This document shows positions 1 to 9,688 of a DNA stretch of 64,000 nt, one piece after another (the first letter of the stretch is position 1; every line of letters starts with the position of its first letter). Under the pieces are notes generated by a model that saw only the letters and a list, made by a program, of their open reading frames with translations, was not told where the DNA came from and did not search any database. The DNA is from Ustulina deusta (taxonomy: Eukaryota; Ascomycota; Sordariomycetes; Xylariales; Xylariaceae). Made by a program: the position numbers and the translations under genes. The stretch covers positions 124,001 to 188,000 of the forward strand of contig JAJNNX010000060.1 in assembly GCA_023159155.1 (NCBI GenBank), in the 5' to 3' direction.

Positions 1-2
1 AT

Positions 3-728
3 GCATCGCTCTTACTCAAAATCCACCGTCCAAATGATGTTGTCTTTGCGGCATTGCTCAGAATGGCTATTGCCCCGTCTTATTTTCTCGTCGAGGATAT
101 CCGAGACTTGAAGCCAGGAGAGTGCATTATCCAAAACGCCGGCACCTCTGCCGTTGCACAATATGTCACCCAGTTTGCGGCCCGTCGTGGCGTATCAGTA
201 ATCAGCGTCATCCGCGACCGCTCCCCGGACGAGACGCAGCGCATCAAAAACGATCTACTCGCAGTTGGTGCCGAAAAGGTGTTCACCGAGAGCGAATTGG
301 CAACCGAAGTTCTAGGTTTGAGGAAATCTAAGAAGATCGTGTTAGCTTTAGATTCCGTCTATGGAACATCGAGTTCCCTTTTGTTGAATGCATTGTCTGA
401 TGGGGGCACTTTCGTTCACCTTGGCTTCCTAGGCGGAAACAGTGGCAAATTAGAGCTGGGACCCCAGGATCTCTTTGGTCGAAGACTTACTCTGAGGGGG
501 TTCCGAGGCTCGGATCACATGGCAGCTCGGAGCATCGAGGAGCAGACAAGCTTGTTAAATCATTGGGTCGCCATGTTCAATCGAAACGAGCTCAAGCTGC
601 CTGTGTTGGACCTGAGCCTCATAGAACTGAATTTGGGCGAAATAAACGGGCAAGCTGCCCTTGACGCGGTGCAGAGGGCGCAAGAGGGCGCCGTCGGTCA
701 GCGGAAACAAATTTTTTTATTAGGATGA
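3..728 (+). CDS. Etr1/MECR-like 2-enoyl thioester reductase, 3' part only
   Basis: The reading frame is open from the window edge (first full codon at base 3) to a TGA at 726-728, so only the C-terminal ~240 residues are visible. The MDR/zinc-type Rossmann half is clear: IQNAGTSAVAQY matches the nucleotide-binding turn of mitochondrial trans-2-enoyl-CoA/ACP reductases (yeast Etr1, human MECR), followed by VISVIRDR and the late strand GGTFVHLGFLGG. In the family this enzyme reduces trans-2-enoyl thioesters with NADPH, mostly in mitochondrial fatty-acid synthesis. The N-terminal substrate domain with the catalytic Tyr lies outside, so activity and mitochondrial targeting cannot be judged. Position beside a pseudogene and accessory genes could mean a paralogue rather than the housekeeping copy. 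The internal ATG at 54 is in the middle of the domain and is not the start. Confidence 0.8.
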   Translation, partial: ASLLLKIHRPNDVVFAALLRMAIAPSYFLVEDIRDLKPGECIIQNAGTSAVAQYVTQFAARRGVSVISVIRDRSPDETQRIKNDLLAVGAEKVFTESELATEVLGLRKSKKIVLALDSVYGTSSSLLLNALSDGGTFVHLGFLGGNSGKLELGPQDLFGRRLTLRGFRGSDHMAARSIEEQTSLLNHWVAMFNRNELKLPVLDLSLIELNLGEINGQAALDAVQRAQEGAVGQRKQIFLLG

Positions 729-1067
729 CATGAAAGCTCGCAAGGACTATCAACCTGACTGTCATCAAGTTGTATTCTTCTGGTCGACTCACACTTGAAA
801 ATAATCAGAGAATCTTCTCCTCCTTTCACTAATACTTCTCGCCATGATTATTAGAGGCTTCCACATATAAATCGGGCGGATATGTCAACAGTAGGATGGA
901 ACGTCAGTGGTTATAATTCGAAGGGGGTCGGGGCCAGTACTTCATAAAACAGAAAAGTCACGTTAGCTATATCGCTCCACCAATTCCCAAGGCACTCCCT
1001 GCATAGAAATCGTTCCTGTTGTATCGTTGGCATTACTTCGACATAACTAACCTGGCAAGCTAAGAAA
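729..1067. other. Intergenic, no gene seen
   Basis: AT-rich spacer between the reductase fragment and the permease pseudogene. No ORF of note or RNA gene was seen. Confidence 0.5.
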
Positions 1068-2190
1068 ATGGCTCATCAAAGTCCCGCAGCCGCAACGCTA
1101 CCGAACTGTGGCCTTTGAGCCTGGATATAGGTTGTTGGATCTTCATTTATGTTTCTAGCTTCCTGGTAATTTCAACCCATTCTAATTGACCCCTCTCCGT
1201 CAAATGCTTTTGAGGCCGGAGCAGCGAGCAGCTCTCTATCCTTTCCGCCTTTTTTGGACATACTATCAGGAGAGTTTTCTCGTCATCCTACACCCCAGCT
1301 GATATATCATGGATCGGCGCAGGACAAGGCCTTCTCCTTATCATTTTCGGGGTATTGGGCGGCCCTACCTACGACCTAGGACACTCGGGCCTCCTGATAT
1401 CCATTGAAACTTTTCTGGAAGCTCTAGAACTGCTGACCACAAGTGTTGCCTGCCAGGACTACTCCATCGTTCGGTCACTTGGAGTTACCGTTGGGCTTGG
1501 TTCGTGTTATGTTTTTGTCTTTCGCATCGCGGTTGTACCTACTTCACAACCAAGCGACCCCTTACTACGGTAATAACCGCATCCGGCGGAGCATCAGTAG
1601 TGTTATTTTCCATATAGTATTCCGTTCCCTCGATACAGTCGGATACGACGGCCGAGCCCTTGATCTCATCCTCGCTGCCCTGCTTGCGATATCTCCTTCG
1701 TCATTTCGAAGCTAGACGGTGATTACTCGGATCTCGTCTCAACGACGCCTGGTCGACCGTCCGGTGCTGCGCGATTCCTCGGTTCTCCTATTTCGCCTTG
1801 CTTTATTCTTCATTTTCGTCGTCTTATCCATTCCGTTCTTTTGCGTTTCGGGCTATGCTCAAATTGGGTTGGATGTCTCGAGCCAATTCGTCTTCCCAAA
1901 CTCAAGCTCCTTCTCCGGCCGACTAAATCCAACTATGATTGTAGTCCGCGTCGGCTCGCTCCCTGTTATGTTGGGAAGAAAATTTGCTTCCAGCGTACTG
2001 GCATTTTCCTGGACGGCCACGCTGAACATCGGAGGGGTGATCGTTCTTTCTATCTCGTACGGTCTCTTTTCAGGGGCAGTCGTGTCGCTTCCGTTATCCG
2101 CGGGTCTCGCCTGGGTATGGGTTTTAGTTTTACTGCACTGGAACTCCTCAGGAAATCCTATCGCAGGCTTCATCCTTCCTAAACCTTGAG
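1068..2190 (+). pseudogene. MFS monocarboxylate-permease (MCT/Mch-like) pseudogene
   Basis: Pieces of one MCT-family transporter occur collinearly in shifting frames. From the ATG at 1068 a GLxAWIxVVGSSFMFLASW segment (family first helix) is cut by TGA and TAG in frame. Then come an SSYTPADISWIGAGQGLL segment and GGPTYDLGHSGLLIS (about 1270-1400), a GVTVGLGS segment, SSVIFHIVFRSL (about 1600-1640), then SSVLLFRLALFFIF...IPFF (about 1755-1840), GRK and SWTATLN. Near 2120-2185, GMGFSFTALELL and GNPIAGFILPKP lie in different frames. Several stops look like CAG or CGA changed by C-to-T (or the complementary G-to-A) transitions, the direction expected of RIP, mixed with small indels. An intact member would be a plasma-membrane 12-TM carrier of ~420-450 residues. 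A functional multi-intron gene is unlikely because breaks fall inside helices without splice sites. Confidence 0.75.
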
Positions 2191-2722
2191 GTTTCTTGAG
2201 TTCGTTCGCGGGTGGACCATACTTCCTGAGTTTGGTTTTATGTTGATAGCTAGAAACAAATCGACGTGCTTCGTACCGTCGCCTCTTCTGTAAAGCCACA
2301 TAGGGCCGATAAAAGCATCATAGTAGATGGAATAGAATTTGTTAGCTTTCCTGCAACGATCGACTCGAGCTGTCGACTCCTAAGATGTAAGCCCCATGGT
2401 ACACATGTTGCGCCGAGAAGCTTATCCAATTATGGGGGGACAGCAAAGGAGGAGTTGCATAACTTTCTAATCGGATTTTAACTACCGAGGATTCCTTCCA
2501 AGTTCATCATTGTAATTTATCCCTGAAATAAGAATTTACCCCTGTCAAGACCTCGGGTCGCTCAGCCCATCTCTCAACATGCAGCCATTCCTCATAGAGC
2601 AGTATTTGCCGTACACATGCTTGGCGCCATGACACTCGGTGGCCGATTCTCGAGGTCACAGACACTACGGTGCCTTTGAAAACCCTCACTGCCCCCTAAA
2701 GCACACCCTGTGCCGATATTTC
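2191..2722. other. Intergenic, no gene seen
   Basis: Spacer between the pseudogene 3' end and the GFA gene. Small ORFs of 60-71 codons on both strands show no recognisable family or codon signature. Confidence 0.45.
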
Positions 2723-3220
2723 CTAGGCATTCTCGACAGAATATGCTGGTCCTAGCTTGTTCTTCCCATCGACGGACTTGAAGTGTAGGTCCTTCATGAG
2801 TTCTTCGACCTCAACAAATGTTCGTATCTTTTTGCTGTCACTAGATTGATTTCTCCTCCGAATGCATGCTTCGATTGATTCATAATTCCAACTTACATTG
2901 ATTGCAGTAACCTCTCTCTCGATATCTCGATCCGACCCGGAAAAGTCGATGAGTATGCTGGTGCCGCATGTTGGACAGAACTTGTGGCGTTTCTTTTCAT
3001 TGCCAAATCGGTAGGATGCCATATGAAACTCGCCAGAGACAAATACAACATCCTTGCACTTGGGATACACAAATAGGTACCCATTTTTGGTGCAGATAGA
3101 GCAGTTGCAAGACACAATTGTTGATGACTTCAGGTCTTGTGTGGTCACAGAGAATCTGACCATACCGCAGTGGCAGTTCGCGTCATACTTATTAGACGAA
3201 GCTAATGGATCTGAAGACAT
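2723..3220 (-). CDS. GFA/CENP-V-like zinc-binding protein
   Basis: Glutathione-dependent formaldehyde-activating (Mss4-like fold) family: CHCGMVRFSV near residues 16-25, CNCSICTKNGYL and HKFCPTCGTSI supply the CxCG, CxxC and CxxC zinc ligands. Members bind structural or catalytic zinc; most fungal copies have no proven substrate. The start at 3220 (MSSDPLASS) places the first zinc motif at the usual distance; the upstream in-frame ATG at 3295 would add 25 atypical residues. A probable 69-nt intron (GTAAGT donor, AAAAG acceptor, 2828..2896) lies in frame without a stop. Removing it joins AIN to IRTFVEVEEL as in family members and gives a 142-residue protein, the usual length. Proposed exons on the complement: 2723..2827 and 2897..3220. 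Confidence 0.8.
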   Translation of the reverse strand: MSSDPLASSNKYDANCHCGMVRFSVTTQDLKSSTIVSCNCSICTKNGYLFVYPKCKDVVFVSGEFHMASYRFGNEKKRHKFCPTCGTSILIDFSGSDRDIEREVTAINVSWNYESIEACIRRRNQSSDSKKIRTFVEVEELMKDLHFKSVDGKNKLGPAYSVENA

Positions 3221-4013
3221 CGTGTAGATAGATTGGTATTGTACATGGTGGATCTTTAGACGATGACTATAAGTAATGTAGGCCGACCAGTACAAGGATT
3301 AGAGAAACGAACAGGGGGACAAGGCGCTATAGAACGAACGGAAACTTATAATGCGGGGATGTGTAATCGGCGAGCTGTTGGTCTACATTGCATCGAAAAG
3401 AAGCAACACGAGTAGATGTGCTGAATGACTGGTCGACCGAAGCTGTGGTGTCCAAATGTCAGTCAGCTGCCACAACAGCTGTGGTAGTAGGGCCTGTACC
3501 GAGCTGAGAGCGGGGTCTATACAACCAATCAATCAAAAGGGCTATCTTGGATTTGAGTCTGATCGATGCATTCCCAATGCGCCGGTAAAGGAATACAGAA
3601 GATTTACTGTCATCGAGGCACTTATCCGTCTTTGTGAAATGGGCTTGGAGATATACACGCCAGGATTTGTTCCTCCTCGAATAACAGGGGTGATAGAATT
3701 AGCTAATGGATATTGAATGAGCGAATGAACGAACCCGGTTCAAGGGACGTCTCCAAAATAGGGGTTGCGGCGCCGACCAGTCAGATAAGTAACATTTACT
3801 CAATTCAGATAGAAATGCGGCGTGTAACTAGAAGGCAGCAGCAGCCTCATCTGCAATATTGTATTGTGTATGTAAGAGCTGAGATTTACAAGAATAACGA
3901 TGGCAAACCTGCCACCAATCCACCTAGCATCATTCCAAGCGTCCATTGAAGCGAAGAACTACGGGAGACTTCTGTAAGCCCAGGGTAGAGGGTGAGTGGC
4001 ACCGATGTACCTA
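3221..4013. other. Intergenic, no gene seen
   Basis: Promoter side of the GFA gene and 3' side of the DUF1264 gene. Two plus-strand ORFs (86 and 78 codons) have no recognisable features and are probably chance. Confidence 0.4.
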
Positions 4014-4869
4014 CTATTTGCGGATCAGTTCCGCCCCTGAAGACAATGGGGGGATCTCGGTGTTGGTCGTTTTGTTCACAATGCCGAATGATAGAGTGTA
4101 ACCGTACTTCCAGCTGTCAGCTCCGGGCAAAACTTCGTTAGGGACGATGTCCGCGCGGGACTCCCTGATCTCGGTGGTGTTCATGCCAAAATGACTGTCA
4201 CGGTCGAGGACAAAGTCGGGTGTTATCTGCTCATCATGCGTAAAGCCCATGACAAGCTCAGGGACACCAACTGGGTACAGGGAATCCTTCTGATCATACC
4301 GCCAGGTATGGATGGTCTTTCCGTACGTGTTCACAAGGACATCTTTCATGATCGTATGGTCAACCACACCGGGAAGGCCCGGTTCGACGAGGAATCCGCT
4401 GGTAACCTCATACGCATGGCTGTGCCAAAGTTGGCGTTCTTCAAGCAGTGTGAGAAACAGGATCTCTCTCCAGGATGGGAAACACGGAGTTATCAATACC
4501 TTCATAATCCAAGGTCGCGAAAGCCTCCTCAGTGATAATGTATTCAATTCCAGTAAGGTGTGCCGGGGTCGTAGCCGTATTATACACCACACATTGGAGC
4601 ATATCGTCTCGAATTATGACGCAATAATGATTCGCAGAAACCTCATAGTCGGTGTCTTCGAAAAGTTGGTGTTAATATACTTCGAGGACAAAGTGCAAGG
4701 GACGGGGGGGTATGAATGGTTACTTACGGCCCGAGACGAAATGAAAGCCGTTGAGGAAGAGCACAGTACCCTGAGGACCAGCTAGACCAAATGGCAGTGT
4801 TGCGAGTGCGCTTGTTGCGAAGAGAGTTATCAGACTTGTCAGTTCCAGGAACAAATTGCGTGAATACAT
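4014..4869 (-). CDS. DUF1264 (OBAP-like) protein with signal-like N-terminus
   Basis: Three exons on the complement: 4014..4438, 4500..4655 and 4728..4869. Introns of 61 and 72 nt have GTATTG/AAG and GTAAGT/AAG ends, and phases fit at both joins, giving 240 residues. The family pattern is GFHF near the N-terminus, HYC and QCVVYNT in exon 2, GIEYIIT, RQLWHSHAYEV at the exon 2/3 junction, and YGKTIHTWRYD further on. DUF1264 corresponds to oil-body-associated proteins in plants; fungal and bacterial members have no established biochemical role. Unusually, the first ~25 residues form a hydrophobic stretch (LFLELTSLITLFATSALA) that looks like a signal peptide, suggesting secretion or ER entry. No frame break was seen, unlike the nearby permease. 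The coding start is supported by the hydrophobic leader and by the lack of a better upstream ATG. Confidence 0.78.
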
Positions 4870-7856
4870 GGCTGCGGAGAGGTTGGAGTGCTATGTATCG
4901 AGAATTTGATGGTGAAGCTTAGTTTTTCACTGCCTAACGAAGACGATCACCAACTTATATAATAGTCGGGTGTCGTGACAATCCAGCTCCTGTTCCATTA
5001 GCAGTCATTCGGCAACTGCACATCCTCTCTTTCCCTCTCTCTCCCTGCCCTACGCGATATCCACTTTACGAGCAGCATTTTCCTGGCTTCCAGCTCTCGG
5101 GACGCGTTGGCTTGGTGTGTTCCGAGGCTAGTCCTCTCCATTTGGCCGTTGGTAGACTCGAGACTCGCCGGTCACCAAATTTCGGGGTTCCCACAGCAAA
5201 TGATGATAAGTTCGTGGTCGCCGATTACATCTGCATTTCTCGTACCCTTGGGTCATGAGTCCCCCCTATAGCGCCATAATTCCAATATGGGCCGCTCGGT
5301 CGCAATGAAGTTCAGTCGCCGACCTCGTGCAGAGAAATAGTTCCTTGTAGCTAGGACGATATATTCCCGGGTCGCGTTAAACACAATTTTCCCAGAAAAC
5401 GAGCATGTTATGATGACGCATCGTCCGAGAGCTTCTAACCTTTAACCCTATTGGGCACGGCATAACCGTGCTATGTCAGCGGGCCAGGACCCCTAGAGCC
5501 CTGGTGTATCGCATTGAATGGGGCAGGGATTGACTGAATTCACGGCGTTTAAGGTCAGAAGAAGGACATTAGACGTCTCGAACGTGAACGGGCTTAGATC
5601 GGCGATGAAAATAATGTCGTCAAGACATCCTTTGGGGACGAAGTCAGTCTTACAGGAATACTGGGCGACGTTGGTAGTTATAGGCACAGCGATGGTATTA
5701 GCGTTGAGCACGCCATCGCCCTTGTCGCGTTGAACTGGCTCACAACGGCTCGGCTCAAACGATGTCAGATATCCGCAATCCCTGTCTGCTGAGATGGGGT
5801 GGCTAGTGTTGAGCAAGTTCTTTCATCTAATTTGACAATTTGGTTGGTTAAGACTATACAGTTGACTATACGCTCTGCCGTGTTATCCTGACTAATATTG
5901 CAAGCCATGACGCTAGAAAACTCAGACCGCATGGACATATTTCTTTCCGTGATCGAACGATATGAGTACGTCGGGGACTTACCGATGGTATTATTTCATA
6001 GCAAACGGTTGATGAGTGCGGGTCAAACCTAAAAGTCCGATTGGCTGTGATAGTCCTGCTTCCTCGGAAGGGTGACATGTATTTCGAGCTTGGACGGCAG
6101 TATACCTACTTCCCGTGAGATGGCGAACAAGGTTGGTTGATATGCCATAGATGGAGGATCTTTAATTCACGGGAATCCTACATCAACCTCCTGACCAGCC
6201 TCCCTCAGCGTTGACTGCAACAAAAAAAGTATACGACAATGGCTTTATTAAGACCACAGCCCAAGTTTATTAACAACATATATAACGTGTTGCGTCTCGG
6301 CCACCTCGTTACCATAGTTTCAGAGCTGTAATCCGGTAGGTCGACATCGAGATCTGTATCTGAAGGATCAATGATGAGGCATACTACCGCAAATAAATCA
6401 ACTTGTTAGTTTATGCCTCACTTCTCCGTATCCATCGATTTTTATCGGCTGCCACTTTGTATCAAGTCCTTAAGGATAGAATAATTATCATACGCCCTAT
6501 ATACCTATATGGCTTCACATCGATTAGGTTTATCAAGGAATTCATTTAGATTTACCGTATTTTGTTTAAACTAAAATTCAAAATCTAGTTTTTTAAAGAT
6601 TAAATATGAACGAGAAATGAGATCCTAATTGTTGAGGGTAGGCAAAGAATAGTTGTTGGTTAGAGAGAGTATAAGAGTGAAAATATCTCCTCGTAGCCTA
6701 TCATGAATGAAGGAATCCTAGGGAGAAAAACACAAACTGAAAGACTAGTTGTCAGTAGAATTAGATTGTATAGCCACAAGTCATCATCTGCAAGGTATCT
6801 TCTGATTGTGGGCTTTCAATGCTTCTCTCTGCAACATCATAAATGGATGAGATGCTGAGTAAGCATTAAAAACTGGCTACGGCAAATTATACGCTAGTTC
6901 AAGCAGGTCCATGTCCGAAACAATTGGGAAGCACTAGCAACTTAACCAGAGCCGAAACAGTGACATAACCATTTTAGCGAGCGTTCAGGGAAACAATCAC
7001 ACAGCTATCACAATAATTCACTACAGCCCAGTATTACACCGATTGAGACTGAGGTCGGAGTGATCTTGTGACTTTGCTTCATCCTGGTGGGTTGGAACCC
7101 GCGAAGAAAAGAGGCAGGGCAGACGAACTGTCAACTTGGGTTGCGTGAAAGTCTGATTGAGGCTCCCGGTTGGTGATCTAGTTGCCATGATCAACATAAA
7201 TAAAGGAGACACTTCGCACATCAAGCCCTACCTTACGTAGAATAAAACTACCTCAACTAGAGAGTAGGGCCTGTTTTGCAATGAGAGTCTGCGAGGGTGA
7301 AGCATGGCGCTTTTTGTTAAATTGGTAGAGCCAACTTAAGAGAGAGACCAAGGGATGTACCATGAGAAATAGGAAAAGCACCTGTAAAGAGGCAAGTACG
7401 GAGGCCGAGGGAATCAGCAAAGGGGAGATGGATGAATAAAATATGGGATCAAGAAAAGTGAAACACAGTCATTTCGACTCAACTGTGACACACAAGCTTG
7501 GTGTTATAGCATAGCTAGGTGTTAAAGCATGTTCCGTATGCTATTCTTATGTCCATATCCATAATTCGCTTTTGTTAAAGATAACCTCGACGATTGTGCG
7601 CCAGAGTCCTATAATCCGGCGACTCTCATGTCCGCACACACTCCCCATACAGACAGACGCAGGGCGCCGACTTTACCCCACCAGTAGGACCCATATGAGA
7701 ACTTGCTACACCAAGCAAGCGTCGAATGCACAAGTCACCTAATCGGCGTAAACGGTCGGCCACGATAGGTGTCATAATAACCAGTAAGTCGGCAATAAAT
7801 TGTGGTGGCTGAATCAGAGCTGACAATGCATTGAGCGGAACGAGGACGGATGGCCG
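4870..7856. other. 3-kb AT-rich, gene-poor interval
   Basis: No convincing gene. The block around 6.2-7.0 kb is especially AT-rich with few ORFs. A minus-strand ORF at 5493..5816 (107 codons) reads like a protein (for example NANTIAVPITTNVAQYS) but could not be assigned and lacks an obvious start or partner exons. It may be a relic. Consistent with repeat-derived or RIP-affected DNA. Confidence 0.45.
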
Positions 7857-8816
7857 TCATGGTGCCTGTGCCGGTATCGTGCTTCCATTATATGCCGAAA
7901 ACAGATCAGACACGCTCAGCCTGCGGCCAGTGGCCTGCGCAGCCGGTCCCGTCTCTGCCAGCGCGGCGAATGTGGCAGGATCCGAAGCGGCGGCCTGGGC
8001 CCGAGCGTCGCGAGTGCTGAGTGCCTGGGCCCACATATCGGTGATGAGAGCAGCGTTGGTTTCGCGGTCGCTTTCCTCCTCGGCGTACGTCCACAAGCCC
8101 AAGACAAGGGGCGTGACAGCCTCTCCGCTTTCCAGGTGGACTTCGTGGGCGGCATAGTCCAGCTTGAAGATGAGCAGGCCGCCGGCAAGCTCGAAATTGC
8201 CGACGTTGTCGAGATCGAGGACAAAGTTCTGCAGGCCTTTGCGGTTGAGGATGAAGAGACAGCCGGTCTCGCCGGCGTCGCCGGGCGCCTTGCGCTGCGA
8301 GCAGATGAACATGGTGCCCTCCATGTTGGTCCGCTTCCACTGCGAGCCCGACTGGAATGTGTAGACGACAGCATTGGCGGCGATGGACAGAACGGAGGTG
8401 ATGCTCGGGAGGTAGCGCCTCAGGACGCCGAGGTTAAGTTCGGGGTTCGTCCGGCTCGCCAGAGCAGCAGGCTGCGCGGAGGGATGGGGAGCCATGTGTT
8501 GTTGGACGGCGTCGGACTCGTAATCGGAGGTGGGAGGAGGGAGCTGTTGTTGATGTTGTTGGTGTTGGCGTTGATGCTGCTGCTGCTGCTGATGTTGATG
8601 TTGTTGTTGCTGTTGCTGTCGTCGTGTCTCGTCCTGGAGTTGGCGTGATCTGGACCTCGTATGGCCGTGGCCATGTGGGTGTCCGAGATGGCTGTTGTGT
8701 TCGGGTATGTCGTGGGGGTTAGAGCCGGAGTTGGAGTTGGAATTCGAGTGCGACGGCGGGTTCTGCACGGATGGCTGGTGGTTTTGGTTTCTGCGGGGAG
8801 GCGGCCGTGACATCAT
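7857..8816 (-). CDS. dcp1: mRNA-decapping enzyme subunit 1 (Dcp1)
   Basis: The C-terminal ~190 residues form the Dcp1 EVH1/PH-like domain: LNLGVLRRYLPSITSVLSIAANAVVYTF, then MEGTMFICSQ, CLFILNRKGLQNFVLDL and LGLWTYAEEESDRETNAALI. Dcp1 activates Dcp2 to remove the 5' cap in 5'-to-3' mRNA decay and acts in cytoplasmic P-bodies. The chosen start is MMSRPPPRR at 8816 (319 residues). An in-frame ATG at 8915 would add 33 residues of different composition. The N-terminal ~120 residues are low complexity: Ser/Asn, then His/Gly, then Gln/His-rich runs encoded by CAG/CAA repeats around 8540-8630. The gene is a single exon and is divergent from the 5-phosphatase gene, sharing an ~870-bp spacer. Confidence 0.9.
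   Translation of the reverse strand: MMSRPPPRRNQNHQPSVQNPPSHSNSNSNSGSNPHDIPEHNSHLGHPHGHGHTRSRSRQLQDETRRQQQQQQHQHQQQQQHQRQHQQHQQQLPPPTSDYESDAVQQHMAPHPSAQPAALASRTNPELNLGVLRRYLPSITSVLSIAANAVVYTFQSGSQWKRTNMEGTMFICSQRKAPGDAGETGCLFILNRKGLQNFVLDLDNVGNFELAGGLLIFKLDYAAHEVHLESGEAVTPLVLGLWTYAEEESDRETNAALITDMWAQALSTRDARAQAAASDPATFAALAETGPAAQATGRRLSVSDLFSAYNGSTIPAQAP
8540..8630 (-). repeat. CAG/CAA-type trinucleotide tract encoding poly-Gln/His
   Basis: Imperfect TGT/TGC/TGA triplets on the plus strand read as Q/H-rich codons in dcp1. The mixture of codons suggests selection at protein level or an old expansion. Length polymorphism is likely. Confidence 0.85.
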
Positions 8817-9688
8817 GAAATCTTCTTCTCCTTTGTCCTGTCCTTTGCATCTGTCGCATGTCGCATGTCCGGCGTGTCTTGTATGTGTCGATCCCGTCGA
8901 TCCCCGGACAAGCAAACCAGAACGGGCCGATGAGGTTGGGGATGGGAATGGGAGGATGTATGAAATGGCTTCGTTGGTTGGTCAGTGCTGCCAGCAGGAG
9001 GGGAGAGCCGTATGCTGAACTGGCGATGATGTTCCGAGCATCTCAATGCAGGTTGCGCTGCATGGTGAGGATCGTGATGTGATGTAGGTACAGTACAGGA
9101 GAGTCCAGCCTCTAGCGTAGGTACACGTAGGACACCTATAGGTCGGCGCCTAGGTGTACACTAAACTGTAAGTCAGTGGGGGTAGGTAGTACCTGCAGCC
9201 CATTTCTGGGGACTAATATGTGGAGTTAGGTACACATTCCACTGCCTATAACCTAGGGACCTACATCACTTTACATGCATCCCAGTGCAACTTCATTTTG
9301 GTTACAACTACCTACTTACTTATACATACAATACAGTGTTGACCTTGTTGTATTGTGTTGTATGCACGTCTATTTCGCGGCCGCTATCCATCCGCAATGC
9401 ATTCGACGCTCCTGTTCTCCATATAGCTGTATTCTTCGCCATTTCGGTATCTATCCAGCCGTCTTGACAGGGAGCACTGCCCCGCCATCGTCATCGTCAT
9501 CGCCGCTCCATCTGATCCCAGCTCTCTAATCACCGACATGTTGACTGAAGCGCATGCGACGACGACAGCAGCAGCAAGCCCTTGAATTCGTCTCGGTCCT
9601 CCGAGATTTCCTTCTCTAGACAGCTCGCCCATCCCGAGACATTCGCGACTGCTGATACTCTCCACCACCCGTCCCTATCGTGCACATC
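8817..9688. promoter_or_regulatory. Shared divergent promoter region, dcp1 / 5-phosphatase
   Basis: About 870 bp between the two start codons, containing the 5' UTRs of both genes. The middle part (about 9085-9260) is rich in TAGGTA/ACCTAC words. No clear TATA box was seen. Confidence 0.5.

Noticed and set aside
1859..2299. 146-codon minus-strand ORF
   Set aside because: Antisense to the recognisable permease pseudogene; its open frame follows from the plus-strand codon pattern.
5493..5816. 107-codon minus-strand ORF with protein-like composition
   Set aside because: No family recognised, no credible start or splice partners; left as a possible relic in the AT-rich interval.
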